64,000 bases of DNA from Polluticaenibacter yanchengensis (GTDB lineage Bacteria > Bacteroidota > Bacteroidia > Chitinophagales > Chitinophagaceae), in NCBI GenBank assembly GCA_027854065.1, contig JAQGEF010000001.1, positions 1-64,000 on the forward strand. The letters run 5' to 3'. The position numbers were made by a program, and so were the translations under genes. This document shows, piece by piece, positions 19,882-28,593 of the stretch; position 1 is the stretch's first letter, and each line of letters starts with the position of its first letter. Below the pieces are notes generated by a model. That model did no database searches, was not told where the DNA came from, and saw only the letters and a list, made by a program, of their open reading frames with translations.

Positions 19882-20436
19882 TTATCTAACCCTTCCTTGC
19901 AATGAGTCTAATTTTCTTATGATAGCCTGGAGGCCGCTTAATGTGCCTTCAAAATAATAAGACCTCATAAAATAGGGTTTGAAATCATTGTCAATAATTG
20001 TTTTAGTTGCAGAATCTGATAAGATTTTCTCTATTCCAATCCCATTTTGAATACGCATAAACCTATGTTCAAATCCAATAGCTATAAGTATTCCGTTGTC
20101 TTTTCCTTTTTGTCCGACACCCCATTGATTTGCCATTTTTAACGTAAATACCTCGAAACTATCGATAGATACCATATTCAATGGTATTGTAGCAATAGCG
20201 ATCTGATTAGTGGTCCTCTTTTCAAAATCAATGATCACACTATCTAAAACATGCACCTGGGAATCGCTAAATACATGATCAAAATCATTGACATAACCAA
20301 TGGCGGCAGGAATTCTGAATATCTGAGTATCTTTTGGTGAATGAGGGGCATTTTGATTAACCGGTACTGCATTATTGCTATTGCATGCCCAGGAAAAAAT
20401 GACAATCGCCATTATCAATACCTTTGTCACATTCAT
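19882..20436 (-). CDS. TPM-domain lipoprotein
   Basis: The 184-residue protein starts with a lipoprotein signal (MNVTKVLIMAIVIFSWACNS, lipidated Cys18). The mature part is a TPM fold: VNDFDHVFSD at its start, FEKRTTNQIAIATIPL, and the core WGVGQKGKDNGILIAIGFEHRFMRIQNGIGIE. TPM domains occur in YgcG-like proteins and in photosystem repair phosphatases; activity in bacterial lipoproteins is uncertain. No C-terminal transmembrane helix is present, unlike many YgcG proteins, so the lipid is the only anchor. A -7 box lies just upstream. Confidence 0.8.
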   Translation of the reverse strand: MNVTKVLIMAIVIFSWACNSNNAVPVNQNAPHSPKDTQIFRIPAAIGYVNDFDHVFSDSQVHVLDSVIIDFEKRTTNQIAIATIPLNMVSIDSFEVFTLKMANQWGVGQKGKDNGILIAIGFEHRFMRIQNGIGIEKILSDSATKTIIDNDFKPYFMRSYYFEGTLSGLQAIIRKLDSLQGRVR

Positions 20437-20470
20437 AACTTACCTTTTATGATTTTGTTTAAATGCTATA

Positions 20471-20478
20471 GCAAAGAT
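20471..20478 (-). promoter_or_regulatory. Putative -7 box for the TPM lipoprotein gene
   Basis: On the minus strand TATCTTTG matches TAnnTTTG and would give a leader of roughly 28 nt. The -33 region is weak. Confidence 0.4.
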
Positions 20479-20615
20479 AAAAAAGCTGAATTTAAAAGTA
20501 TAAAGGAAGCAGTGGCTACAACGAACATGAAAAGTATCGTTTTATTGATTGATTCTTTAAATTTTGCCGTTATTGAAAACCCATCAAGAATAAAAAATCT
20601 AATTGCCTTTTCGCG

Positions 20616-20801
20616 CTAGTGATAGTAGCAAAGTACCCCGTAAGGCGGCATGAATGATAATGAATAGCGTAGCTAACAGATGGGCCATGCCGCCGCGGAG
20701 TACTTGCGGATAGCACGGTGCTTTTGCCGGTTTCACTGATAAAGTATCATCGTTAAAAAATACCTGAACCTTAAAAACCGGCAAAAGCAAGCGCCCGAAT
20801 T
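20616..20801 (+). repeat. Two-hairpin intergenic element R2, copy 1
   Basis: The first hairpin pairs AGTAC..GGCGGCATG with CATGCCGCC..AGTACT. The second pairs GCTTTTGCCGGTTT with AAACCGGCAAAAGC, and the element ends GCGCCCGAAT. The element at 42889-43058 has the same blocks, and its second hairpin has different but still complementary bases. The conserved structure implies folding of RNA or single-stranded DNA. It lies directly beyond the cmk stop. Confidence 0.7.
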
Positions 20802-20807
20802 AAAATA

Positions 20808-21497
20808 CTATGCTTCTAATTTCGCTGCTACTTCTTTTACTTTATCTACCGCTATTTTAAAAAATTCGTCTTTCGTATAGTTGGTATTGTCTAAAATAAT
20901 AGCCCCTTCCGGTTTTCGCAGCGGGCTTATTTCGCGGTTACTGTCTATATAATCGCGGTGTGCCAGGTTGCTGCTGACTTCCTCTAAAGTTACGTGAGGA
21001 TTTTTTTCGTATAATTCTTTAAAACGGCGTTGTACACGAACGGCCAGATCTGCCTCCAGGAAAAACTTTACTTCGGCATCCGGAAAAACGGTAGAGCCAA
21101 TATCGCGGCCGTCCATTACGATTCCTTTTTCCAGGCCATAGCTTTGTTGCAATGCGACGGCAAATTCACGTACTTCTTTTACAGCTGCTACTTCACTTAC
21201 TTTTTCGGCTACAACTAAATCACGGATAACATACTCCACATTCTCCCCATTCAGAAATATTTCGGATTGTTTAAATTCAGGATTGTACTGAAACTCAATA
21301 TCAATATTTTTTAGGGCCTCTACTACTTCTTCCGAATTATTCCAGTCAACCACATTTCTTAAAAAATATAAAGTAATGGCACGATACATAGCACCACTGT
21401 CGATGAACTTGTAGCCAAAGTAGCTGGCTAAACGTTTTGCCAATGTGCTTTTACCACAGGAAGAATAACCATCTAGGGTAATAATAATTTGCTGCAT
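20808..21497 (-). CDS. cmk: Cytidylate kinase
   Basis: The 229-residue enzyme phosphorylates CMP/dCMP to the diphosphate. The P-loop is GYSSCGKST (about residues 9-17). The family-specific FIDSGAMYRAIT, VMDGRDIGSTVFPDAEVKFFL and LAHRDYIDSNREISPLRKPEGA follow in order. The length matches single-domain Cmk. The ATG at 21497 (MQQIIITLDGYSSCGKS) was chosen; an in-frame TTG 15 bp upstream is unlikely. Element R2 copy 1 begins within 10 bp after the stop. Confidence 0.96.
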   Translation of the reverse strand: MQQIIITLDGYSSCGKSTLAKRLASYFGYKFIDSGAMYRAITLYFLRNVVDWNNSEEVVEALKNIDIEFQYNPEFKQSEIFLNGENVEYVIRDLVVAEKVSEVAAVKEVREFAVALQQSYGLEKGIVMDGRDIGSTVFPDAEVKFFLEADLAVRVQRRFKELYEKNPHVTLEEVSSNLAHRDYIDSNREISPLRKPEGAIILDNTNYTKDEFFKIAVDKVKEVAAKLEA

Positions 21498-21612
21498 AAT
21501 GCAAATTTGCAAAACAGTACCCTAACTGTAAAATAAAAAAGCTATTTTTTTTGTTTTATATTGATGTTTACAAATTGATACTTACTTTTAAAAACTGTAA
21601 CTAACTGGTACA

Positions 21613-24513
21613 ATGAAATTATTTAGCTATATATATTTATTTCTGTTTCTATTTATTGGAAATACGGGGCTGGCACAAACCGGTAAGTACTGGCAACAAC
21701 AGGTAAATTACGATATTCATGCAACGCTTAACGATAAAGACCATACACTGAACGGGTTTGTAAAAATTGAATACATCAACAATTCACCGGATACATTGCG
21801 TTATTTGTGGTTACATGTATGGCCAAATGCTTATAAGAATGACAAAACAGCTTTTAGTGAGCAGATGTTATTAAGTGGGAATTCGAAATTCTATTTTAGC
21901 GATGAAGATGAAAGAGGGTACCTGAACCGTTTAGATGTGCGTGTAAATAAGACTGCAGCGAATATTGAAGACCATCCGGTGCATTCCGACATTGTGCGAA
22001 TTGTATTACCAGAACCTATTTTACCTAAGTCTAAAGCGGAGATTGAAACCCCTTTTTTTGTGCAGATCCCGAAAGCATTCAGCAGGATGGGACATGTAGA
22101 CCAGCATTATGTTTTAACCCAATGGTATCCTAAAATAGCGGTTTACGATGTGAATGGCTGGCATGAAATGCCTTACCTGGAACTCGGGGAATATTATAAC
22201 AACTTTGGTAATTATAAAGTGAGTATTACCCTGCCTGAAAACTACGTGGTGGCCGCTACCGGCAGCCTGAAAAACACTGAAGAAAAAGAATGGTTAAAAA
22301 AGCAGACAAAAGGAAATATTGTTACACAACCTAAGGCTGTAAAAAAGGAAATACTTGTAAAATCGAAAAAGATACCGGATATACCGGCATCATCGGCACA
22401 AACAAAAACACTGGAATACAACGCAGAAAATGTGACTGATTTTGCATGGATGGCGGATAAACGGTTTGCCGTAAAATATGATACTGCTGTAATTGGCAAT
22501 AAGACGATTGATGTCTGGAATTTTTATCTGCCAAAAGATTCTGCTGTCTGGAAAAATAGTATGTTGTTCAGTAAGCGGGCGCTACATTTTTACAGCAAGG
22601 AAATCGGCAATTATCCATTTCCTCAGGTATCAGTTGTGGGAGACGCGTTCAGCCAGTCAAGTGGTATGGAATACCCAATGATCACGAATCTGAATGCTGC
22701 GGATTCTATGGAACTGGACATTGTTATTACGCATGAAATTGGTCATAACTGGTTCCAGGGTGTGATAGCCAATGATGAAAGAACTTATCCCTGGATGGAT
22801 GAAGGCTTTAATGCTTATTTCGAAAATAAATACGCCAGGATTTATTATAGTGCGAAAGAATTGGAGTTGATGGACCTGGGCAAAAAACTCCTGCATTATT
22901 CCATTTTAAGCGAGAATAAAGATCTGCCGGTAAATACTGTATCTGTGAACCAGGATATCTATAATTTTCTGAATAACACCTATTCCAAGCCTGTTACCTG
23001 GCTGCAATTATTGAACAATAAAATCGGTGACAGTGCTTTTACAAGAGTTATAAAGACTTACTATAATACCTGGCAGTTTAAACACCCTGCTCCGGAAGAC
23101 TTTAAGCAACTGGCTGAATCTGTTACGAACAAAGATTTAACCGCTCATTTTGCTATCCTGAACGATACCCTTAATCTTCAGCACCAAACAATTTCTGACA
23201 ATGCTGATTACAGGTATATGCTTGGTGTGAATGAAAAAAGACCGGTAAAAGCAGCGGCTTTTTTGAAACTGAAAGATACTGACAAATACAGGTACATCAA
23301 TATTGCTCCTGCGATTGGTTTTAATAATTACGATAAGTTCCAGGTCGGGCTTTTGCTGCATAATAACACAGTACCCGCCAGTAAGTTCAGCTATATATTG
23401 GCACCGATGTTTGCAACCGGTACCAAGCAATTGAACGGTATCGGCAGGCTGAGTTATAACTGGCTGCCGCAAAGCGCCTCTAAATTTCAAAAGATAGAAG
23501 CCAGTCTTGTTTTAAGTAAATTTACATTTACGGCAAGTGGTACCCTGAAAAATGAAGCAGGTGAAAAAATGTACAATCATTTTACCAAAATTGCGCCGGG
23601 ATTATCTTTCTATTGGAAAAAGAAAAATGCCATTGCTACCATTGAAAAAAGCCTGCACTTTAAAACATACATCATTAGCGAACAACAACTGGAATATTAC
23701 CAGCCGGATGGCACAGATGAATATTTTGTAAGACGCGGCAGTACTCATACCAACATTATTCCGCAGGTAAATTATGTGATTAACAATGAAAGGACCGTGA
23801 ATCCCTGGAAAGTCAATGCTCAATTACAATACGTGGGCGACCTGGTAAAAGCCCAGGTGGAGGGCAATTATTTTCTGAATTATAACAGCAAAGGCCAGGG
23901 ATTGAGTGCCCGTTTATTTGCAGGAAAAATAATGTACACTACTTCCAGGAATGATGCAAGCCGTGCCAGGAATTCCCGTTATCATTTCTTCATATACGGG
24001 CCTAATATCAACCAGGACTATACCTACAGCAATGCTTTTATGGATAGAAATGCCAATACTAATATTATGGGCAGGCAAATTCTTGAACGTGACGCGGCAT
24101 TTAAATACCGAACCGACTACGGTGGTGGCAACCCTGGCATAGATTTTAAAAACCGTGAATTTTACTTCGACAACTGGATGGCTTCTACCAATTTCCTATT
24201 GGACGTTCCCAATAAGTTGAATCCGCTGGCCATACTACCTGTAAAGATTCCTTTAAGAGTTTTTGCGGATATTGCGACATCGCATATTCCCTGGAAAGCC
24301 GGTAGTGAAGAATCTAAGTTTTTATACAGCTTTGGCTTAAATGTTACATTGTTCAAATGTATCAATCTCTACTACCCGTTGGTGGACAGTAAAGAGTTTA
24401 AAGATCCTATAAAAAACAACGCCGCCGGTTTACCGCCAAACTGGGTTCAAAAGCGCCTGACTTTTAGCATTAATACCGACAAGTTGCAATCTATATTTAA
24501 ACTTATAAAATAG
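21613..24513 (+). CDS. M1-family zinc metallopeptidase
   Basis: This large exported aminopeptidase-like protein (966 residues) has a signal peptide ending TGLAQ. The N-terminal beta domain contains LRYLWLHVWPNAYKND. The catalytic centre is VITHEIGHNWFQG (HExxH) with the third zinc ligand Glu in WMDEGFNAYFENKY, 18 residues later. The substrate-side GMEYPM replaces the classical GAMEN. About 450 further residues form a beta-rich C-terminal region typical of Bacteroidota M1 proteins, possibly a barrel-like or Ig-like domain. It probably acts in the periplasm or at the outer membrane on peptides. It is followed after 3 bp by a FemAB-like gene. Confidence 0.9.
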   Translation: MKLFSYIYLFLFLFIGNTGLAQTGKYWQQQVNYDIHATLNDKDHTLNGFVKIEYINNSPDTLRYLWLHVWPNAYKNDKTAFSEQMLLSGNSKFYFSDEDERGYLNRLDVRVNKTAANIEDHPVHSDIVRIVLPEPILPKSKAEIETPFFVQIPKAFSRMGHVDQHYVLTQWYPKIAVYDVNGWHEMPYLELGEYYNNFGNYKVSITLPENYVVAATGSLKNTEEKEWLKKQTKGNIVTQPKAVKKEILVKSKKIPDIPASSAQTKTLEYNAENVTDFAWMADKRFAVKYDTAVIGNKTIDVWNFYLPKDSAVWKNSMLFSKRALHFYSKEIGNYPFPQVSVVGDAFSQSSGMEYPMITNLNAADSMELDIVITHEIGHNWFQGVIANDERTYPWMDEGFNAYFENKYARIYYSAKELELMDLGKKLLHYSILSENKDLPVNTVSVNQDIYNFLNNTYSKPVTWLQLLNNKIGDSAFTRVIKTYYNTWQFKHPAPEDFKQLAESVTNKDLTAHFAILNDTLNLQHQTISDNADYRYMLGVNEKRPVKAAAFLKLKDTDKYRYINIAPAIGFNNYDKFQVGLLLHNNTVPASKFSYILAPMFATGTKQLNGIGRLSYNWLPQSASKFQKIEASLVLSKFTFTASGTLKNEAGEKMYNHFTKIAPGLSFYWKKKNAIATIEKSLHFKTYIISEQQLEYYQPDGTDEYFVRRGSTHTNIIPQVNYVINNERTVNPWKVNAQLQYVGDLVKAQVEGNYFLNYNSKGQGLSARLFAGKIMYTTSRNDASRARNSRYHFFIYGPNINQDYTYSNAFMDRNANTNIMGRQILERDAAFKYRTDYGGGNPGIDFKNREFYFDNWMASTNFLLDVPNKLNPLAILPVKIPLRVFADIATSHIPWKAGSEESKFLYSFGLNVTLFKCINLYYPLVDSKEFKDPIKNNAAGLPPNWVQKRLTFSINTDKLQSIFKLIK

Positions 24514-24516
24514 TTG

Positions 24517-25422
24517 ATGAACATTCGTTACATAAAGCAGGCTGATGTTGATAAAGAGCGTTGGGACACCTGCATTGATAACAGTTTAAACGGGCTAATT
24601 TATGCCAGAAGCTGGTACCTGGATCAAATTTGCACTAACTGGGACGCGATTGTTCTTGATAATTATGAAGCAGTGTTGCCCCTGCCCTGGCGAAAAAAAA
24701 TGGGTATCAAATACGTGTACCCGCCTGTATTTGCACAACAGTTAGGTTTTTTCTGTACAAAGGCGGTAAATGCCGGGGCTATTAATGAATGCTTACAATT
24801 GGCATCAAAACATTTTAAGTTTATTGAACTCTATATCAATCAGCCGATACTTTCTGAAAATAATAAAGTCTGTACCAATTATATCCTGCACCTGGATAAA
24901 GATTACGAAACAATAAAGCAACAGCTCTCCGGCCGTTTTATACAAAGTCTTAAAAGAGCAGCAAGATACAACATGCATTATAAAGCGACTGATGAAGAGT
25001 ATCATAATATCTTAGACATTTACCAGCAGCAATACGCTGAAAAATCTGGAACGACTCCTGAAGATTTACTGAATTTAAAAAACATTTTCGCAGCATTACT
25101 TTCAAAAAACAGGCTGCATGTAAGGAATGTGACAAATGACCGATCAGACTTATTAGCTTCAGTTATTTTAATGGAGGATGATAACAGGTTGTACAATATC
25201 ATCAACATTATTGAGCCGAATGGCAGAACACTGGAGGCGAATTATTTTTTATACAACGAAGTACTGAAAGAGTTCAGTAATCAAAACTTTGTATTGGATT
25301 TCGAAGGTTCAGATTTGCCCGGCGTCGCTAAATTTTACCAGAAATTCAATGCTGTTTATGAACCATTCTATTTTTACAAAGTCAACAATTTACCGTTTTA
25401 TATTAAATGGCTGAAGCATTGA
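24517..25422 (+). CDS. FemAB/GNAT-like acyltransferase
   Basis: The 301-residue soluble protein looks like the acetyltransferase/FemAB-like fold found in Bacteroidota. It has an N-terminal region with SWYLDQICTNWDAIVL, a core with SLKRAARYNM and VTNDRSDLLASVILMEDDNRLYNI, and the C-terminal segment VLDFEGSDLPGVAKFYQKFNAVYEPFY, reminiscent of the G-x-A-x-F-Y-x-x-F-G end of FemAB/GNAT proteins. It is in operon with the M1 peptidase (3 bp gap). The ATG at 24517 was taken; the preceding codon is TTG. The acceptor substrate is unknown. Confidence 0.7.
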   Translation: MNIRYIKQADVDKERWDTCIDNSLNGLIYARSWYLDQICTNWDAIVLDNYEAVLPLPWRKKMGIKYVYPPVFAQQLGFFCTKAVNAGAINECLQLASKHFKFIELYINQPILSENNKVCTNYILHLDKDYETIKQQLSGRFIQSLKRAARYNMHYKATDEEYHNILDIYQQQYAEKSGTTPEDLLNLKNIFAALLSKNRLHVRNVTNDRSDLLASVILMEDDNRLYNIINIIEPNGRTLEANYFLYNEVLKEFSNQNFVLDFEGSDLPGVAKFYQKFNAVYEPFYFYKVNNLPFYIKWLKH

Positions 25423-25510
25423 TGCTTGCACCAGGAATAATAGCAATATTTGATCACCCACTATTCATTTCCTGAACTGTTTACAACTAAGTTTCGATAC
25501 AATATACCAA

Positions 25511-25557
25511 AATGTAAAAGAGGTTTTACAATCAGATTGTACAACCTCTTTTACATT
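25511..25557. terminator. Bidirectional terminator between convergent genes
   Basis: A 15 bp perfect stem (AATGTAAAAGAGGTT / AACCTCTTTTACATT) with an inner 6 bp stem TACAAT/ATTGTA forms one long hairpin. A/T-rich arms serve both directions. Confidence 0.85.
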
Positions 25558-25586
25558 AGAGACGATTAAGAATGTTAACTTTCTTT

Positions 25587-26507
25587 TTATACATTCTTAT
25601 TTTCTGTATCATCAACAGGAACTTCTTCAACCACTACAGCTTCGTTTTCCTTTTTCCGTTTAAAGATTTTCATGATAAACCCACCAAGTGCAACAAGCCC
25701 GATCAGGATAAATTTTCCGAATTTGGCAAGCAGCGCAAATAAACCGGCTTTTGCCAATACCTTTCCGGCTACCAAACCGCCTACAGTGTATGCTGCCACC
25801 TTATCCATACTGCCATCAAAATCTTTATAGGTTTCCCCCTGGTTAAATGTAACACTTGAAATAACCTCATTCACAACTGGTTTCACCTGGTTGAACTCGG
25901 ACATGAAAGCGATGGCATTGATAACATAAACGCCTTTCCTACCTAATACCCTCATGTTATAGTTGAGTGTATTAACGGAATCTTCGCCAAACTTCATTTC
26001 ACGCGCCCAATGTAATGTATGCGTATTTTCATCGTAAAATGGTTTAGAAGCCCATCCTACAATTTCTATCGGCAAATAACCTTGCTGGATACGCGCCTTA
26101 TTTTCATCTACCTGTGCTTTTTTCTCATCCTTCATCATATCATCATAATTGATGTCTTTAGCATCGCTATCTTTTACAAAGCCAATGTCATCATAAGAGA
26201 TGGCAAATGCCCAACCGTTGATATCAGTTACTTCCTGGTTTTCCGGTACCAACATACCAACTATATCCGACTGAGGAGGATTGCCCCACAGATCCGTTAA
26301 CACATACTTTGCCTGTTCAGCATCCAAAAACTTAAAGCCCTTTGGCACTGCTATTTTCCCATTGCCCTTTTCTAATGCAATGGTACCGGTTTGATATTTG
26401 AATGCCAATACCCCGGAGGAATCCTGCAATTCCGTTGTGTTGTTTTGTGCAAAAACATGTCCAAATGAGCATAAAATTGCCAATACTAAAATAGATAATT
26501 GTTTCAT
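25587..26507 (-). CDS. DUF2167 membrane protein
   Basis: This 306-residue exported protein (signal MKQLSILVLAILCSFGHVFAQ) has the DUF2167 core. This runs from TGTIALEKGNGKIAVPKGFKFLDAEQAKYVLTDLWGNPP at about residues 40-80 through WAFAISYDDIGFVKDSDA to the IEIVGWASKPFYDENTHTLHWA segment. It ends with a glycine-rich double hydrophobic segment (about residues 240-280) and a basic-acidic tail. The family is widespread and uncharacterised, probably inner-membrane anchored with a periplasmic domain. It is not obviously part of the neighbouring RNA-repair island. Confidence 0.88.
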   Translation of the reverse strand: MKQLSILVLAILCSFGHVFAQNNTTELQDSSGVLAFKYQTGTIALEKGNGKIAVPKGFKFLDAEQAKYVLTDLWGNPPQSDIVGMLVPENQEVTDINGWAFAISYDDIGFVKDSDAKDINYDDMMKDEKKAQVDENKARIQQGYLPIEIVGWASKPFYDENTHTLHWAREMKFGEDSVNTLNYNMRVLGRKGVYVINAIAFMSEFNQVKPVVNEVISSVTFNQGETYKDFDGSMDKVAAYTVGGLVAGKVLAKAGLFALLAKFGKFILIGLVALGGFIMKIFKRKKENEAVVVEEVPVDDTENKNV

Positions 26508-26575
26508 TTTTAAAATTAAAGTTGCTAAAATAACACCAACCCGCTATATGTTAAAATTTATTCAACAAAAGAGGA

Positions 26576-27640
26576 TCAGGCATATAATTTCTCTCTTAAC
26601 CCGGCCAGTAAGTGCCGGATAAAATTGACATCCGGCTTTTCCGGCAATGTGCTCATTTGATAAGCCCGGTTTATCAGGGTCATTAAATGATCCGCTTTAC
26701 TCAATAGGTCATCATATTCAAATTCCCCCGCTTTTATGGCCAGTAATTCAGATCTATTGCCAGCTTTTAATGTCAACTTACCGGTAAGTAAAATACTTTC
26801 CGCCATTTGCAATAAACGAATAGTATGCATCATATTTTTAGAATCATAACCTTTCCCATGATTAGCATTCGTTTGATACCTGGTATTATTACGTTTATTT
26901 ACCCAATCCCAGTATTCGTGATAACGCTTACAATAAGCAGAATAAGCATCCTGGTTAAAAAATAAATAAGTAACCGGCTTTTCATTTGTAGGAATATTAC
27001 TGGTTCTTACCTCGTTACATTCTTCATTCTTTAAAATACCACCATACGCTATCTCATTACTATAATATAAAGCAAAAAGTCCCTTTGTGTTGTTTATTTT
27101 TGACAATCCACATTTATCAGCCTGAAAATAATTATCAGCCAGCCATTTTAGGAAAAGTACAGACTGATTGCCCACCATACAATAGCAAAAATCCAATACC
27201 GTTTTCCTTACTATTTCTACCGGGTGATTTATTTTTTTGTTATAGCCACTGGCCTTCTGAATTTGTGACATTGCATAACCTGCAAAGGTTTCGCGAACCA
27301 ACTTCGATAAGAAAAAGTCTATCTCGATATGATCCATTATTGGATGTTTATAAAGGACATCCGCTCCATTTGTCGCCAAAAGCTCCAGTATATTAGGATT
27401 ATTTTTCAATAATAATTCAAAAAAACGTCCTAACTCATAGTAAACGATATCATTACTGTCATTACTTACTTGTGGTATATAATGATTGCAGTAAAACAAA
27501 TGTTTGGGTAAATAAAATACACCTTTGATATCTGTATCTGAGTGTTCATTTGCGAGACCTTGTGCACGGCTTCCGCTAACAACTTCAAATAATATCAGGT
27601 TATGTTGTTTTAAAAAATCTATATCTATTTTGCTATCCAT
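26576..27640 (-). CDS. RlaP-type nucleotidyltransferase 2
   Basis: The 354-residue predicted Pol-beta-superfamily nucleotidyltransferase belongs to the RlaP/YcgL-like group (RNA-ligase-associated Pol beta). The active site reads VVSGSRAQGLANEHSDTDIKGV at about residues 18-39, with the GSR helix and the paired metal-binding Asp residues of SDTDIKG. The downstream helical domain contains KASGYNKKINHP, GKGYDSKNMMHTIRLLQMAE and KAGEFEYDDLLSKAD, typical of this family. Its start overlaps the end of the upstream paralogue by 16 bp, so they are co-translated. Members of this family occur next to RtcB or ATP-grasp RNA ligases and are thought to add nucleotides or otherwise process damaged RNA ends; this is family knowledge plus context, not proof. 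Confidence 0.85.
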   Translation of the reverse strand: MDSKIDIDFLKQHNLILFEVVSGSRAQGLANEHSDTDIKGVFYLPKHLFYCNHYIPQVSNDSNDIVYYELGRFFELLLKNNPNILELLATNGADVLYKHPIMDHIEIDFFLSKLVRETFAGYAMSQIQKASGYNKKINHPVEIVRKTVLDFCYCMVGNQSVLFLKWLADNYFQADKCGLSKINNTKGLFALYYSNEIAYGGILKNEECNEVRTSNIPTNEKPVTYLFFNQDAYSAYCKRYHEYWDWVNKRNNTRYQTNANHGKGYDSKNMMHTIRLLQMAESILLTGKLTLKAGNRSELLAIKAGEFEYDDLLSKADHLMTLINRAYQMSTLPEKPDVNFIRHLLAGLREKLYA

Positions 27641-28371
27641 TTTTTAAATATTTGATTAAGTGGCTCATTAGAAATATCAGACTTATTTTCAAATATTGCC
27701 AGGTCCAATTCTTTGAAACTATCCTTTACAAAAGCCTTTACTGCAATGTCTATTTTTAAAATATCCCTCTCTGCAGCAGCCGCTTTTTTTTGGATCAGAT
27801 CATTAAATATCCGTTGTAAGTCTCCTGATAGCAATTTATAAAGCCCGTCCATATGCATCGGCGGATATTGCCTGTATTTAACTATCCAAAGTGCCGCTAA
27901 CAATGGTCTTACGATATAAAACAACTTCTTTATACCTACTGAATCAATTGTATCATCTTTCAAACTACCGTAAGCAATGCCTTTATAGTGATACAATTGT
28001 TGTGTGCAGTTAAAATACATTGGTAATACTGCCAACATTTCATCGAAAAAAATATCGTTCTTTATGTAAACTATCGGCGATTGCAGCCATTCGTAGGGCG
28101 TACAATTCGATTTATATAACAGTTGCAGAAACTTTCTTAAATCCCAACCATAAACATCCAGGTTATCTGTTATGGGATAAGTGAAAAAATCTTTTTTCTG
28201 ATGAATATTCAAATAAGCACTCTGCTCTCTCACATAAATAATTCTTATATCATAATCACTATCAGTAGAAGGAAATCCCCATGCCCTGCTACCGGATTCG
28301 CAAGCATATAATATAGTGATATTTTCTTTAGCGGCAATATTCTTGAGTAATGTTGTTATTTTATTTTTCAT
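27625..28371 (-). CDS. RlaP-type nucleotidyltransferase 1
   Basis: The 248-residue paralogue has an intact Pol-beta active site: YACESGSRAWGFPSTDSDYDIRII at about residues 21-44 (GSRAWG and the DSDYD acidic pair). YGWDLRKFLQLLYKSNCTPYEWLQSPI and KKLFYIVRPLLAALWIVKYRQYPPM follow, both characteristic of the family. The ATG at 28371 was chosen because it directly precedes the nucleotidyltransferase fold and follows a promoter with the island operator; a TTG at 28404 lies upstream of the promoter's expected start. It is the first gene of the pair; the second overlaps it. The sequences differ enough to suggest distinct substrates. Confidence 0.87.
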   Translation of the reverse strand: MKNKITTLLKNIAAKENITILYACESGSRAWGFPSTDSDYDIRIIYVREQSAYLNIHQKKDFFTYPITDNLDVYGWDLRKFLQLLYKSNCTPYEWLQSPIVYIKNDIFFDEMLAVLPMYFNCTQQLYHYKGIAYGSLKDDTIDSVGIKKLFYIVRPLLAALWIVKYRQYPPMHMDGLYKLLSGDLQRIFNDLIQKKAAAAERDILKIDIAVKAFVKDSFKELDLAIFENKSDISNEPLNQIFKKWIAK

Positions 28372-28389
28372 CTTTCTTATTTGTTTAAG

Positions 28390-28430
28390 CAAAGATGTAC
28401 GCAAGGATATGCGAATGAAATGCGCAGCAG
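28390..28430 (-). promoter_or_regulatory. Promoter and operator O3 of the RlaP gene pair
   Basis: On the minus strand TTTC (28417-28420), 19 bp and CATCTTTG (28390-28397) form a Bacteroidota-type promoter starting about 12 nt before the RlaP1 ATG. The -33 box lies inside an inverted repeat (28409-28430): GCTGCGCA, spacer TTTCAT, TCGCAT. The same geometry, operator spacer over the -33 box, is seen at the tRNA-like array promoter and the WYL promoter. Confidence 0.65.
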
Positions 28431-28492
28431 AAAATATTTTATAAAATATTGAATATGTTTTTATTATAAAATTTAAAACTCAAAACTTCTCC

Positions 28493-28519
28493 TAACTACG
28501 CAGTTTCATTGCGCAGTTA
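28493..28519 (+). promoter_or_regulatory. Operator O2, best copy of the island inverted repeat
   Basis: TAACTACGCA, spacer GTTTCAT, TGCGCAGTTA: the two 10 bp half-sites match at 9 of 10 positions. It lies between the terminator of the lipoprotein gene and the RlaP promoter, about 63 bp upstream of O3. It may be an auxiliary site. The spacer GTTTCAT is nearly identical to that of O1 at 34641-34647. Confidence 0.7.
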
Positions 28520-28525
28520 ATATCA

Positions 28526-28557
28526 AAAATGGCTATCTCACAAAAGATAGCCATTTT
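28526..28557 (-). terminator. Terminator of the island lipoprotein gene
   Basis: A 13 bp perfect stem AAAATGGCTATCT / AGATAGCCATTTT with a 6-nt loop and an A/T tail lies 37 bp after the lipoprotein stop. It separates that gene from the RlaP pair. Confidence 0.85.
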
Positions 28558-28593
28558 GAATGGTTAATTATATTTCCCACTTTAGGTGAAGAA

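Noticed and set aside
20449..20619. 56-codon open frame on the plus strand
   Set aside because: It overlaps the -7 box of the divergent TPM gene and has no family resemblance; possible fragment but not supportable.
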